A stretch of 64,000 nucleotides of DNA from Burhinus oedicnemus (Eukaryota > Chordata > Aves > Charadriiformes > Burhinidae). The DNA lies in contig VFFE01007789.1 in assembly GCA_008921705.1 (NCBI GenBank), positions 2,173,285 through 2,237,284 on the forward strand, written 5' to 3'. Position numbers and translations under genes: made by a program. Below, one piece after another: positions 50,171-62,908 of the stretch (its first letter is position 1; each line of letters begins with the position of its first letter). Under the pieces are notes generated by a model. The model made no database searches. It saw only the letters and a program-made list of their open reading frames with translations, and was not told where the DNA came from.

Positions 50171-50329
50171 AATTCATGATCTGAAACCCAGAAACAGAGA
50201 CATGGCAGAGGTGTACCCTCTAAGATGCCCAAAACAACTGTTCTGGATGCTGAGGAAAAAGGAAGGGCATGCTGTCATGGGCAACAAAACAGTTGGGGAA
50301 TTCCAATCAATTTAATTGATTGTCAATTA

Positions 50330-50950
50330 ACAATGGTTCTTTTTCTTTGCTGCTCCTTGATTCTTACTCCACTGGTCTGTTATAGGTTCCTCCACTGGCC
50401 ACTCTCCCTTTGGGGGCTATCCTATGCCTTCTCTCCAGTTCTGTTCAGGCAGCTCTTCATTCCTGCCCCTGCTCAGGCACCCCTCCAGCCCTGGCATCTG
50501 TCCTGTTTCTCCTCCTTTCCTTCAGAACCTCTCTCCTTCTCTACTGTTCCTCCTGCCTGGATGTGCTTCTTGTTTCTCCTTTGCCCCTGCTCAGGTGTCC
50601 CTCCTACCCTGGCATTGCCTCTTGCATCTCTTGCAGTTCTTCTGCCCAGTGGCTACTGCCCTTTCTTAAATATTTTTTGTAGAGGCACCACAAACTCCCC
50701 TGACTGGTTCAGTTCTGGTGCACAGTGTGTCCGCTGCAGAGCCAGGTGTCTCTGGCACAGGACAGTTCCTGACCTACATGCATAGAGGTGTCCCTGCAGT
50801 CCCCTGCTACCAAACTCCTGTCAATTATGCCCAACACACAGGGACAGCAGGAACTGTCCAAGCTCGCGTTCTTCCTGACGAGCCTTTCCTTTACACTGTT
50901 GGAGGCACTGATGGGCTGGACAGACCACTGGCTTTACAAAGTATGGCATT
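50330..50950 (+). repeat. GC/pyrimidine-rich segment ending in an ancient CR1-like 3' terminus
   Basis: Composition changes sharply from the AT-rich background to C- and T-rich sequence at about 50330-50700. It contains an imperfect direct repeat: GCCCCTGCTCAGG plus about 30 similar bases occurs at 50465 and again 118 bases later at 50583. The right end (50908-50946) has GATGGGCTGGACAGACCACT, then GGCTTTACAAAGTATGGCA. This resembles the 3' terminus of old CR1 elements (a GGATGGAC...CTGGTCTGA...CAGTATGGCA pattern). The whole block may therefore be the 3' UTR of the old CR1 at 49440, or an independent insertion. The 186-codon frame over it (50225-50785) is a low-complexity Leu/Pro/Ser/Cys product without a domain. 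Confidence 0.45.
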
Positions 50951-53900
50951 TTTTTGTTTTTGACTATGCTGTCAGCCATGAAATACATCAAGGCTCCTTT
51001 GAATAAAAAAACTGACCTGAAGCAAATATGACTTGGATACACATACTTGTTCAGAGCTTTGATGAAATCTTGATTTCATGTGTGAAGTTTCTGAAAAATC
51101 CATTTATCTACAGATGTCTTACTTAAATGTATATGCTAGGCCAAGAAATGGCTGGGAAATTAGCATTTTAAAATCCAAAAGGAATGGTTATCCAAGTGAA
51201 AATTTAGAGAAACAATAGAGTAATAATATTTCTTATTATCAAGTACTAATTCTTGGACTCTTAATTGCTGTGTTCCTAAAAGGAAATGTCAGTCCCCATC
51301 TTTGTAATAGGATTTGAATTTCCACCAGCATGCAACCTGTATTTGTACTCAAATTAAATAAAAATAGATTTGTGAAGTAGTTTAGCTAAAACCATCTCAG
51401 TTATTTGTTATGCCTTTTAACTAACAAATAGTTGAATGGAGCAATTTGTTTCATTCTCTATTTTAAAGATATATCAAAGCATTTGTGATAGAAGCTCCCC
51501 TAGCTATAAATTTCCTTAAGATATTATTTCAATAACTTTCTCATCTAAAAGAAAACTTGCAGCTGTTGTGTTTTGAAAAATTTTGGCAGGGATGTATTTG
51601 TATGTTGTGAATGATGTCACTATCTTGTGACAAGCTGCAGAGTGCTTTTGGCCGGGTCAGCTTTTGTCTAGGCCACAGTTATCTACATTTATTTTAAACT
51701 TTTGTTTAAAATATATATCTTTAAAATATGCATGCATGCAGACATACAGCAATGAAAAGCAATTCCTTTCTTTTTTGTTTCATTTGAGTAGTTAATTCAT
51801 GATACCAAACAATACCATATGTTCCTTCTCAATAGAAACGTTTAATTAACACGTGGTATCAGATAGATTTACTTGGAAGCTGGGTATTCAACTTCACCTC
51901 TTGAGAAATATTCTCCCAGCACACATTGTAACTCAAATAATTGTTTTCTAGTAGGAGAACGCTCCCTATTACAGGGTTGATCCCATGCATCGGTTTTAAC
52001 AGTCAGCAAAGAAGGCAGTTGCCTAAGGCCTCAAATGGGACAGCAAAAATCACCATAAAAGCAGAGGCTGTGTGAGAAGCTCGGGGGAAAAAGACCACGC
52101 AGCTGTCAGGCATCCCTCCAAAAGGGCTGGGCATAAAGAAGTGGAAGCACACAGAAAGGGAGGCTGAAGATTGACCAGGCTGCCACCTCCACAGATTGAA
52201 TTTTGCCATCTCCAGGCCTGAGGACTAAATAAGTTAATTCAATTTGTTTAATGAGCTGGAAAGCTTCTAACAAGCCCTGCTTTTAAATGGCTGGTCAGGA
52301 ATACAGAAATCTTTCCAAAGCATTAAATCTACTACTTGCAGGGAAGAGGAAATGTTCCCTTGGGGTAACGAATAGGGGTGGTGAGGGACAGAAAAGGATA
52401 CAGCCCTGTCAGGAACCTTAGCAAAGCAAAGCGCTTTTCATTGGAGCATACAGTCTTCTCCGAAATGTTAATTACCTTTCCTGTCTCCAAGACACTCTCT
52501 GCCCTGTTTGGCAGGAATCCAGGTAGGAGGCCGGAAACCGAGTTTCCACTTACAAGAGTGTTTATGAATTTTTTTTCACAAAGTGTTGATTTATTTTCTT
52601 GGAGAGGTAGATGATGATTCTGCCTTCAGATGATTTTCTCCCTGAAAAATAACCATGAATGAAAAAAATAAATAGATTTGATGTTATTATGATGTACAAA
52701 ATATCCCACAGTATTTTTCCCAGGCAAAGTTTGCTTCCTACATTAAAAATTCAAACCTTTTCTACTTAGAAAGACATTTATGGTGGCTTTAAATCTTACT
52801 GAGGACATAGAGTGTATATGCTAATTATAGAATACTAATAGAAGCCTGGTTTCAACTATATTCCAGTTATTCTATGAGCCTTGACAAATATAATTTTTGA
52901 AAGCACATAAAATTGTATAAAATGTTCTCAAATTAATTTTTTTTTTTTTTCTCCCTGCAGTAAGTGACATTTAGACAGTGTGTTTGACTCTCAGGAATTT
53001 CAGCAAATTACAGTTCCCCAAACAGAATATTAGATTTCTGTCTAACAGATTATGTTCTTCTCTGTCATCTTCTAAAATGAGAAGTATTCTTGAAGAACAC
53101 ATTCTAAAATATATTTGACCTTCAAAGTTCCAATTGTATTTGTACTGTGGACTCTTTCAACTTGGCATAATAATAGGGAAAAAGCAGACTCCACTATGTC
53201 ATTCAAAATGAATTATCCATACGAAAGGAAAGCAATAATACAGAACATATTCCAACAAATAGTGAACAAGATAGTTGAAGCTATTAGTATGGGTTCTGAG
53301 TGATGCAAACTCCAACTAAATAAAAGCTGAGATACCTTCCCCCTTCCTCCAAAGATACCATTCCATAAACCAAGTCCTGTGCTGTAAACCACCAGGTACA
53401 TTTCTTGTAACCATATTCTATATTGCCCAATGAATTGGATTTTTCCAATGAAGTCTCCCAAATAAAATTTAAATAATCAGCGTTCTCCTTTCTTTTACTT
53501 TTTCTTTAAAAATACGTTATTTCTGGTCTTTGTGCACTTGATGAGAAGCAGGAAAAAAAATCAAATCCAAGTCAAGTGGTTCTTAAGAAAGAACTGCAAA
53601 TGCTGTGTTTCTAGGATGTCAGGGTTATAGAAAAACAAGCTTAACCAAAAGTTTTACAGTCGATTGATAAGACAGAACACAAGTTCTGAACATCAGTTCT
53701 TTATACGTGTCAAGCCTGTTGTCTTATCACCAACCCTAATCTCAGAGTGAGCATTTCCACTTTTGCAAATGTACAAACCACATTCAAAGCTGTCTGTTCT
53801 TCCTTTTCAACTAAGACTCTTCTTCTATGACATTTGAAATGCTCTAATAGATAACAGAGTCGCTCTCAAGGCTTGTAAAACAGTATATATAACCTTTTAT

Positions 53901-55231
53901 ATAAATGAATTTTCACTTTCCTTTACATTACTTTCCTGCGCAACATACTATACCCAGGAACTGGAACACAGCAGGGGTTATAGCAGGACACTGCCCAGTA
54001 TTTGTCAGCTTAGAGAAAATGGGCCACTTGGTAAAATGCTCTCCTGGTTGTTAATACAGCACACAGTCTGAGAGGAACGACAACAGGGAATTAAGAATAC
54101 TGCATGGATATACCTTCTATTAGATATTAGCTGTAAAGATGAGTAACCGATCTTTGCTGAAAGGACAAGATCAAAATGCTCTACCTTTTTATTAAATACT
54201 TACTGGTATGACAACAGCCCTGATACAACCCACTGAAATGATAACAGCCCTTTTTTCCTTCTCAGACACAAGTGACCGTTCCAGTTGTGGACGCAGAATA
54301 AGGCTACCAACTACTCATCCTTGTTGGTGCTCTACTATACCTGAATTACAATAGGAATGTTATCTACAGTGGTAAAAGAAACAGGGAAGAAACAATTTAA
54401 TTAGGATTCTATAGTAAGACATTTTAGCTGTGAAAGCTATTACAACTAAACTTTCGCACAGATAAATGCATTTCTTTACTAATTAGAGAAACAGTTGCAG
54501 TTGATGTCAGTGCTGCCAATGCTGTTCCACTCTAAGATTTCAGCTAGAGATTTGACAGAGAAAATAGAAAATACTGCCATGCCCACTAATGTTACTTGCT
54601 ACATTGTTATTTTTCAAGTTTGACTCCACTCTCCATTTTCCTGTAACCTACAGACTGAAGGCACTCCTCACCCCAATCATTTACAACTTTTGTCTCATTA
54701 AGCTTTCATCAACCAGTTTAAAAAAAGAAAATGCTACGTTATTCTATAAGCATCAGCAAGTCTTTGAAGGAAATGAAAGGTGTATTACATGAAGGAAGAA
54801 AAGGGGGTTTTTGATACAACAGTTCAGAAACTTTAATTTTCTTACCTCTTTCCATACCAGAAGCAAGGCCTATAATGAAAGACTACATTTGATAATATGC
54901 CTACTAGTGCCAAATTGCAGTGCTATCATAGTAAAACACTTGCTTATAAGAGCATCCTTATGAATTGCACCAGACTTGAATACAGTCTTGCATTTAAAAG
55001 ACAGGGAAGATCCACTCTCAGCCGTAATAAAAATCATAGAATTTTCTTCTGTCCGCTCCCCAACACACTTTGCTGTGGCTTTCTTTGAAAACAGAGAATA
55101 AAAATTGAAAGCAAAAAGGCATGTTATTTTGAGGGAAGATGTTTGAAAATGTTGGCTTTACGCCTATGAAACGTAAGAGCTGAAATCTTAGTGACCCTAG
55201 TCACTGCATCAATTACCATCTCTCCTGAAAT

Positions 55232-55244
55232 AAAAAAAAAAAAA
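55232..55244. repeat. A13 homopolymer
   Basis: Thirteen consecutive A bases. Confidence 0.9.
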
Positions 55245-58200
55245 GGTAAAAATCCCAAACAACCTAAACAAAGAGACAAAATAGCCATCAAAGCATAAAT
55301 TCTGCTATGTCCCTCTTGCACCAGCCCTACAAATTCTTCTGTGAGTGTGACAGCTCCTATCTTGGCAAAAGCAAAATACAAATCTGAATTTTAGAACACA
55401 TCTAAAAGCACAGATCGTTGTTTGAAATGAAAGGACTAATTAGCAAGGCAAGACCTACACCATCCTCTGTAGACTAGCAAAGAAATAGAAACCGAAGAAA
55501 TGACTGTGCACAGATATCGTAGTTTCACTGATTTCAGTGGAGCTTTCCTGTGAATAAAGCTCAACAGATCTGTCCATAGAGTAGCAGTTAAGACCTAGCA
55601 GAGACCCAGTTAAGTCATTATTCATTGGTACAGGTAAAGCTACTGTAAACCAGAGATTTTGGAGCTGGACCCTCTGATGGCGTATTTATAATTTCTTTCT
55701 TTCTATCTACTGACTATATTAGAAGCCTGGACAGATTAACTGCTTAATTTACACACTTAAATTATATGCCTATAAGTAGTATCTCTATCTGTGCCTTGTT
55801 ACTTATACAAACTAACATTATTTACTTCAGAGTACTTTACAAAATACTCTGCTTCAAATCCACTCCAACAACAGTAATTACTTACTGTGGAAAAATGACA
55901 ACTTGATTCTCTCTTTCATATCAAAGTTGGCCCAACTTACAAAGTTCACCTATGACTCTAACCCAGTTTTCTGACTCTGTCCCTTGAGGTACAGATATTT
56001 GGATACTTTGGTTTACCTGTTTTAACTGAAGACAGAAAGAATTGACCATTTACTATTTACCATAGAAATTAATCAGTGTTTAACAACTGCAACATTGAGT
56101 TCCATAGGTTGTCTCAGTTCATTATATTGCAACATTAGTTTACCACAAGATTAATTTTCAAGGATTTCAAGGTACTTCATAAAGTTCATTAAATTTATAA
56201 TTGTACTGGCTTTTGTTAATGTCTGCCTAACTCACTGTGGAAGCGCAAGATGTTCTACATAATAACCTTCAGTATACCTCTGGCATTACTGCTTTAAATT
56301 TAAGAAAATAGGCAAAAAAACACAGATTTGAATTGCTTTCCTGTCATACAAAAACCTAAGCAGATAAATAGAGAATATTACAATTTTTCACCCACAATGA
56401 TTCCATGTGTTTGTTGTGCTGTCATCAGAGCATGAGATATGAGAACACTTTCCAAATTAAATTATTATTACTATACGATCTCTTAGAAGTATCATGTATT
56501 AATATTTTCTCAAAGAAACATGACCTCTGAAGGGTCAAAGCTACTGCAAATATCACACACACAAATCTAACTAGCTATTTCATAAATTGCAAGTGTCCTG
56601 TGTATTTATTTTCTTTCCATTTATTTCCATCTATTTCCATCTCAGACAGAAGTCTGTTTGCATTTTTATCTTACCATGATAATTGTGACTTAGTTGTAGG
56701 CACTTTTATCTTTCCCAGTAGATGCCATCTACATACATACGACAACGAAAAAAACAGGAAGAACAGCACAGATTCTCAGGAGAAATACCCTACGTTAGGC
56801 AGGCTCGAAGCAGAAAGTAAGATAGATTTCTACCACCTAACTTCTCCTTAATCAATGGGGCAGTTGCAGGAGAAATTTAGCATCGCAATCAAAGCATCTC
56901 AGCATGGCTAGATAACTAGAGCTCCTGTGGCTACTACAAGAACTGTGAGTAATCAACGTGCAACCTTGTTCATCACCTCCAATTCTTCCTCAAAATGTCA
57001 CACAAAGATTACTCATTTGCTCCAGTAAGGGAGCTGGGAGGTATGGAAAGGGTTTAACCTTACTATTCAGCCAGCATTATGGCTCATCCACAGATGATTC
57101 CTACAGCAAGCTACCCTTAAAAATCAAATCTTTGATAGAAAATAGACCCTTATCAAATTGATATGGAATAAAAAAACTAAAATATTTTGAATGTGAAAAT
57201 ACCATGAAGAAAAATGCGGCAAGTATTTAATTTTTTTGCCTTTTGCATCCTTCTTATTCCTTCGTCTTTTCACTTGGCTTGATGCTAAGTGCTGCTATGA
57301 GACTTTACAACATTTGCTATTTTCCCCAGAGCTAGCAGCATCACTGACTTTCAATGCATTCCACCTTTTTTTCCTTTTGGGTATATTAATTTGTCAGATG
57401 CCTTAGGAAACCCAGAATAATGGTGTAATACCAGGAGTTTGTCCAGCATTTCTTATTTTAATACAGAGCAAATGGAACAAACAACGTCTAAAGTATGCAG
57501 TTCTCAAACATGATTTTTCACTTAAATTGCTTCAGTGTTGTTTCTGATCCCTTATTACATCTAGTAATTAACCTTCTGGATATTACAGCATAAGGAAATT
57601 TCTTTAACTTCCATTCCCTTATGGGACATTTCCTATTGACTTCGCAAAAAAGAGAAAGAAACCACCCCTCCTCTTAATCCTCCTGAAAAACATGATCTTG
57701 CAAAGGACTTTCATCCTACATGATCTTCTGTGTATGCGGATTTCAAATCCAATCCAGGATTACATTCCTACAGCAAAGAGCAGAACCTGATTCAAATCAG
57801 TATATCAAAGTGACAGGCAGTACAGTGGTGAAACTGTATTTGAAGGAGTATCAAATTGAAAAAATAAGATATTCAGGCATGTCTATAGCCCTGAAAATGT
57901 AGAAAGCAATACAGATTTTTCTTTAAAAGAAGAATTTTGTTTTTATCTCACAAACAATTTACAACTTCATGGTAGAACCACCGAAGTGCTGTTGATGGAA
58001 CTGCTTTTTCAAAGGTGAGCAAAGGGACAATGAAGGTCATCGAATAAAAAAGAACCAATCAATATAAAAATCAATTCCCTGCATATCTTTCACCTGTTTT
58101 CCTTTAACCTTTAATCCATTTCTAAATATCACAAAATAAAAATATGTAATTATCACACATCTGTTATATATCAGAACAATTACTGTCACATCTGTTAACA

Positions 58201-58343
58201 TTTATTTTTTCCCCAACTCTTCATCCTGTCCACTTAGATTATGTTTTCTTTGAGATGAGAACTAGTTTGTTATGATGGGTTTTCTTTTTGCAGATGTTTC
58301 TATGATGCCCAGCACCTTGTTCCAATTTTCTTATAGCCTTTTG

Positions 58344-58369
58344 GTCATGAGCGAGGTTCTGCTCATGAC
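58344..58369. repeat. Short inverted repeat, 9-bp arms
   Basis: GTCATGAGC (58344-58352) and GCTCATGAC (58361-58369) are exact reverse complements around an 8-base loop. It is short enough to be chance. Confidence 0.85.
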
Positions 58370-58622
58370 GGTGACATGTCTAAATTGCACTAGATTGCTA
58401 CAGACAGCTTGTCTTTCAGGTAGATGAAAAAACAGGTCATACATGGGAGGAATGCCAAGAAAGCAATCCTAGCCTTTTGACTAAAGTAACGAACATCAAA
58501 CCCACCATAAGAATCAATGATCTTCTTAAAATAATGAAAAAACCTAACCGCTTAATCTCTCTCTGCAGGTACTTTCCTCTATGTTGCAAATATTTCTAAA
58601 CACATACTAGACTTTTTGTGTT

Positions 58623-58694
58623 AAAAAAAACCAAAAAACAAAAAACAAAAACAAACACAAAAGAAAAAAACAAAACAAAACACAAAAAAACCCA
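58623..58694. repeat. A-rich (AAAAC)n tract, about 70 bases
   Basis: A-rich sequence interrupted by single C bases, longer than the other A-rich runs of the window. It could descend from a poly(A) tail, but the sequence before it is not a recognisable retrocopy. Confidence 0.85.
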
Positions 58695-59240
58695 ACTGGG
58701 AAACCAGTAAGAATTCATTGTTTGCCCCTAGTATTTTGGCTCAATACACAATGATTCAGGTAAGCATTTTGGAACCACTAGCTATTTTAATATGTTTAAT
58801 ACATTGACACATAGCTGGAAATTTTGGGGAGTTTTGTCACTGACTTCAATGGGGGCAAAATATCAGGAAGTATATGACTGATAATGAAATTCTTGGCAGG
58901 AAGAAGTTATTCCATACTCACAAGACCAACCAAGACACGTCTAAACTGTACATGCATATGGCAAGTCCAAATATCACAGAAGAAAAATTAAGTTACACTA
59001 AACAATTATTGCAAAACAATTCTTTGTGTTTATGATATTCACTACTTAGAGCCTGAGCAGATAACATAATTTACAGTTTGCAAAAGGTACGGTGACCATT
59101 TTTAGAAATGGGAAGACAAACACTGTGATGAGCGTTTTTATTTAAAAATTGATTTTATTTTGAAATCATAGGGCAGATCCTAAAAGCATTTATATGATTA
59201 CTTTTCATGTAAAAGAAATGAAATAATCTATTTTTGTTAT

Positions 59241-59926
59241 TGTCCTGGTTTGAGGTAAAACAGGACCAATTTTATGTTCAGTAATTTTACTTTTTAGATA
59301 AGCCTCTTCTAACTACTGAAATTAACAGCATGTTGTGCAGAAGCTGTTCACTCTCAGAGTGATAAGACCAATGCTTATAGCTGATGCCAAGGAATGGTAG
59401 GCAGAGAGGCTCTTGCTTATCCTTATTGCTATAACACCCAAGGCCAGCCAACTTTGTTACTTGCCCCGCTGGAGGGTTGGAAGTGGAAAAGCGTAAAGGG
59501 GTCGCACCTGCGGGGAGGAGCGGACAGGACAGGTGACCCAAAACTGACCAACAGGGTATTCCATCCCATCTGCCTCATGCCCAGTGTAAAAGCTGAGGGA
59601 TCAAAGGATCAGCTCTCTTTCTTCAATGGCCGGCGTCCAAGGAGGACTCTGTCTGTTCGTCTGCCTTTGATCCTGATCCTGACTCCAGATCCAGAATCCA
59701 GTTCCCGTCCGTCACTGAGTCCAGTCTGGGACTTCCCCAGTGCCTGCCGGTGACATGATCATCATCCTGTGAGCTTGATATGGTTTTGTGTATATTTTAT
59801 TATTTCCTTTTTATTATTTTATTATTAATACTTCATTAACGTAATTTAGTTCCTTCTAAACTCATAGGTCTCTTTCTTACGTCTCTGTCGTTTGCCTCCG
59901 TGGCCAGTCTGGCCTAAAGTATAACC
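59241..59926 (+). mobile_element. Solo LTR, avian ERVL-like
   Basis: It starts with TGTCCTGGTTTGAGG, a typical avian LTR start. It contains CAGGTGACCCAAAACTGACC and CAACAGGGTATTCCAT (59531-59561), a block I recognise from avian ERVL-class LTRs. It ends in a T-rich segment with TTCATTAACGTAATTTAGTT (about 59832-59851), where related LTRs have their CATTAAA poly(A) region, and GGCCAGTCTGGCCTAAAG. The outer 5' end forms an inverted repeat (GTCCTG...CAGGAC, 59242-59267). No gag, pol or env sequence flanks it, so it is a solo LTR left by recombination. The putative 5-base target duplication (GTTAT left, GTTTA right) is poor, and the 3' end does not finish in CA, so that border is uncertain. A 119-codon frame inside it is incidental. 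Confidence 0.72.
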
Positions 59927-62827
59927 GTTTATCATATGAAGCCAAAAGGATATTAACACTGACAAAAGGGAATAGGTTACAGGCCTTGTCCTACAGTGAA
60001 CGACAAAATCTTAGGAAGAAATATATCTTCATAAAGCATAGTTGATAGCCATATAATGTTCTTTTACTTTTTTCTGATTCTAAGTTCTGCATATAATTCA
60101 ACAAATGTTAGTCTAGAATCCATCCAGGTTTAACACAAGGTTAATTTTGTGAATGTAATTAGGTGTAGGCAAACTGGCTTGGAAAAAATCAGTCTCTAAC
60201 TTCCCCCAGTTTTTCACCCTGCATTCATTCTCATTCAAATCTTAGACACTGCTGAATTTTACAAATTATTTTTCCATTTTATCACACAAACAGTACATTA
60301 GTGTTTTTTGTCAGTTATTTTTGTTTTGGTTTTGTATTGTTTTAGTTAATGGCATTCAATAAACATAATCAAAATGCCGTGCTTTTCCTGTGAAACCTAC
60401 CTAAATCCCATTATCTATGATTTTTCATACTGTTGGTCTAGAATAGTGCTACTCTTTATATCTAACAAGAGGTTCAGCCAACACAGTAACATCAGAGTGG
60501 CTTTCTGAAATTCATTACACTTTATGCTCACAACATCTCAGCGAGGTCAGCATATACTATCCCTATTTTCAAAGTGGAAAACTGACATCCTAAGTAAAAT
60601 GAATTATAGGGAGGCCTAGAATCCAGCATAAGACTGCCCAACTGCTCTGCCATTATGCTGCTAGACTCGTGAGGGCAAATTTTTTTCATGCTATGTGTTA
60701 TTTTTCACCTTCTGCTCTCTTCGACTCTGTTCCTTACATATTTGGGCCTTGTTCACATACTGCTGACCATGTGCTTATTCTGGAACATGTGCCAGAGATC
60801 TGTCACTATGTTAGATCGTTCTTCCCATCCTTTGTAATTTGTTATTTTATGCAGCTACGACAGACATCGCTTAGCTCTAGTCATCTGTGCATTTATTAAG
60901 CAAAGATTTTAAAAAAACCCTTCTAAATATTACTTTTGCTTTTCTGTACCCTCTCAATGTCTAGGTCTTTTTTTGACTCAGAACTGTGATGTACTATGGG
61001 AAAGGCTCAAAACTTCTAGTAATTCTAAAAGCAGGAAATACTAATGAAAACCTGTTTCTCAGGGGACGCCCAACCTGAACATGTGGATCTACAAAATTCA
61101 GAAAGAGTCAAACAAGTACCTATTGCTTGGGTGTTCAGCTATACAGGGATTTTTTAGCACAGTTGTACCATGTATTTGATATCTTGTTATGGTCAGGTCC
61201 AGAAGTGGCTTAGACAATCCCTTCAGAATGTTTATTAAAATATAAAGTATCTGCATTATACATCATGAGGAGCGAGATGGTTGCATACTACTGGTTATAG
61301 CTCTTCAGAAGGGCTGGCCACCTGCATCCAAAAGGGAGATGGTGTTGACTACGACAGCTCTTTGAAGAGGTTTAATCCTTATTGGTGACAGCACAGATTA
61401 CTTTTAACATGTGAACTGGGTGGAAGTGGGCTAATGGATTAATAGACATTCACATTACATATTATTTTTCATAAATTAAAGAAGTCTGGAGTGACACTGT
61501 GGCTTTTATTCTAGTGGTATGTTATTCTATTTACCCTGTATTTCAGGATTACCTTAAGTAGTCTGGGCTTCAGATCTCAGAAGTAACATCTTAACTGTTA
61601 TTTCTCTATAAACAACACTCCAGTAAAAAAAAAAAAAAAATGTAGCACAGAAATGTAAAACAAAATTTACTCTTGCGGTGTCCAAGAATGCTTTATATTT
61701 CAGAGATGCCTTTTCCTACAAGAGGCATTTTAATTTTCGACCTAACTCATCTAGCATATCTTGATTTTCATATGCCCATTTTCTCAATTGTATTTTCTTT
61801 ACTGGCTGGTGGAGATGTACGATAGAAAGCTTAATTTGTAGCTGATCTTAGAAGCAGACATTCAGACTCTACTGTGTAGTAATGGAATTCCTAGATTATT
61901 ATGATATTCATAACTTCTAAAGTCTTGCTAAAATTATATACTTACTGTTCAGAAGTAGGCAATAAACGTTGGTTTTTCAGTGAAACACTGGAAACATGAC
62001 CAGAAGAAAGCATAACAGGAGATCAAAACAAGATGGTACTGAATTGATTTCTCTTTTCAATAAAGCCAATTCAGGCTACTCCACCTTTATTGTAAGACAT
62101 ACATGGAAGTCAGGCATCCTCCAGATTTTAGGACTAAATTAAATAATCAAGGATTAACAATAAACATTATATATTTTGAACTGCAATCAGTCTCAACTCC
62201 AGAAATAACTCCTCTGACTACAGTAAACTGTAGAAAATTAATTCTGTGCATCAAAATAAGAAATTAACAACACAGCAATTATCAATTACCAGCTGCTTCC
62301 ATAACTGAGAATAAGTTTTTTGTTGGCCATTCAAGCCTGGACATTTGTTGTGTCCATACAGATTACTGTGTTTCAAATAGGTAAATTTGCTAGGAAGGAA
62401 CTTACTAACAACTTACTCTGACTGAAATGTTTTTCCTCTTCCTTGCTCCCCCTCCACCCAGAAAAAGATACAAAATGTAAAAAGCTTTTATTTCTTTTAC
62501 CATGCACTGTAGAAACAAAGAATATGTTTTCCTCCACTGATTCAATACATCATTTGAATTTACATTGTATTTCAGAATTAAAGAACAAGGATCGAGTGAT
62601 GGCTCTTTCTGAATATATTCAAATGGATGACTAATTCATATTCAACTGAAGAAATATGTTTAAAATAACTATTTAATATGTACTGAAATCATGTGCATTT
62701 TGTTTTATACCATCCAAGTGTATTTCAAGAATTCATCCTGTAGCTTTGCACATGAACTCTCTTGTAGATAACATGTAACTTGTCTCTATACTAAGGACTC
62801 AGGCAATATTCTTTTTCATCAGATACT
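59927..62827. other. AT-rich unique sequence, no gene seen
   Basis: No gene is recognised in 2.9 kb. It contains an A16 run at 61625-61640 and a short open frame ending at 62634 that follows a possible splice acceptor (see findings). Confidence 0.55.
61625..61640. repeat. A16 homopolymer
   Basis: Sixteen consecutive A bases. Confidence 0.95.
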
Positions 62828-62908
62828 TCATGGAATCATGGAATTTCCAGAGTTGGAAGGGACATCTAGAGATCATCTAGTCCAACTCCCCTGCTAAAGC
62901 AGGAATGC

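Larger units (their letters stand above)
50951..59240. other. AT-rich unique sequence, no gene seen
   Basis: About 8 kb without recognised genes. Noted inside: a T-rich run ending CTCCCTGCAG at 52937-52960 that looks like a splice acceptor but leads into stops in all frames; an A13 run at 55232-55244; fragments near 55530 and 58835 containing ACTGATTTCAGTGGAGC and CACTGACTTCAATGGGGGC, reminiscent of a widespread ancient amniote repeat; an inverted repeat at 58344-58369; and an A-rich tract at 58623-58694. Confidence 0.55.

Noticed and set aside
50225..50785. 186-codon plus-strand open frame
   Set aside because: It lies on the pyrimidine-rich segment and encodes repetitive Leu, Pro, Ser and Cys stretches; other frames are equally open there, and its start overlaps the decayed CR1. 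No domain is recognisable.
52937..52960. T-rich tract followed by CTCCCTGCAG, a textbook splice acceptor
   Set aside because: The following sequence has stops in all three frames within a dozen bases, so a coding exon is not supported; poly-T next to CAG arises by chance.
59394..59753. 119-codon open frame
   Set aside because: It lies inside the solo LTR and does not correspond to any retroviral protein.
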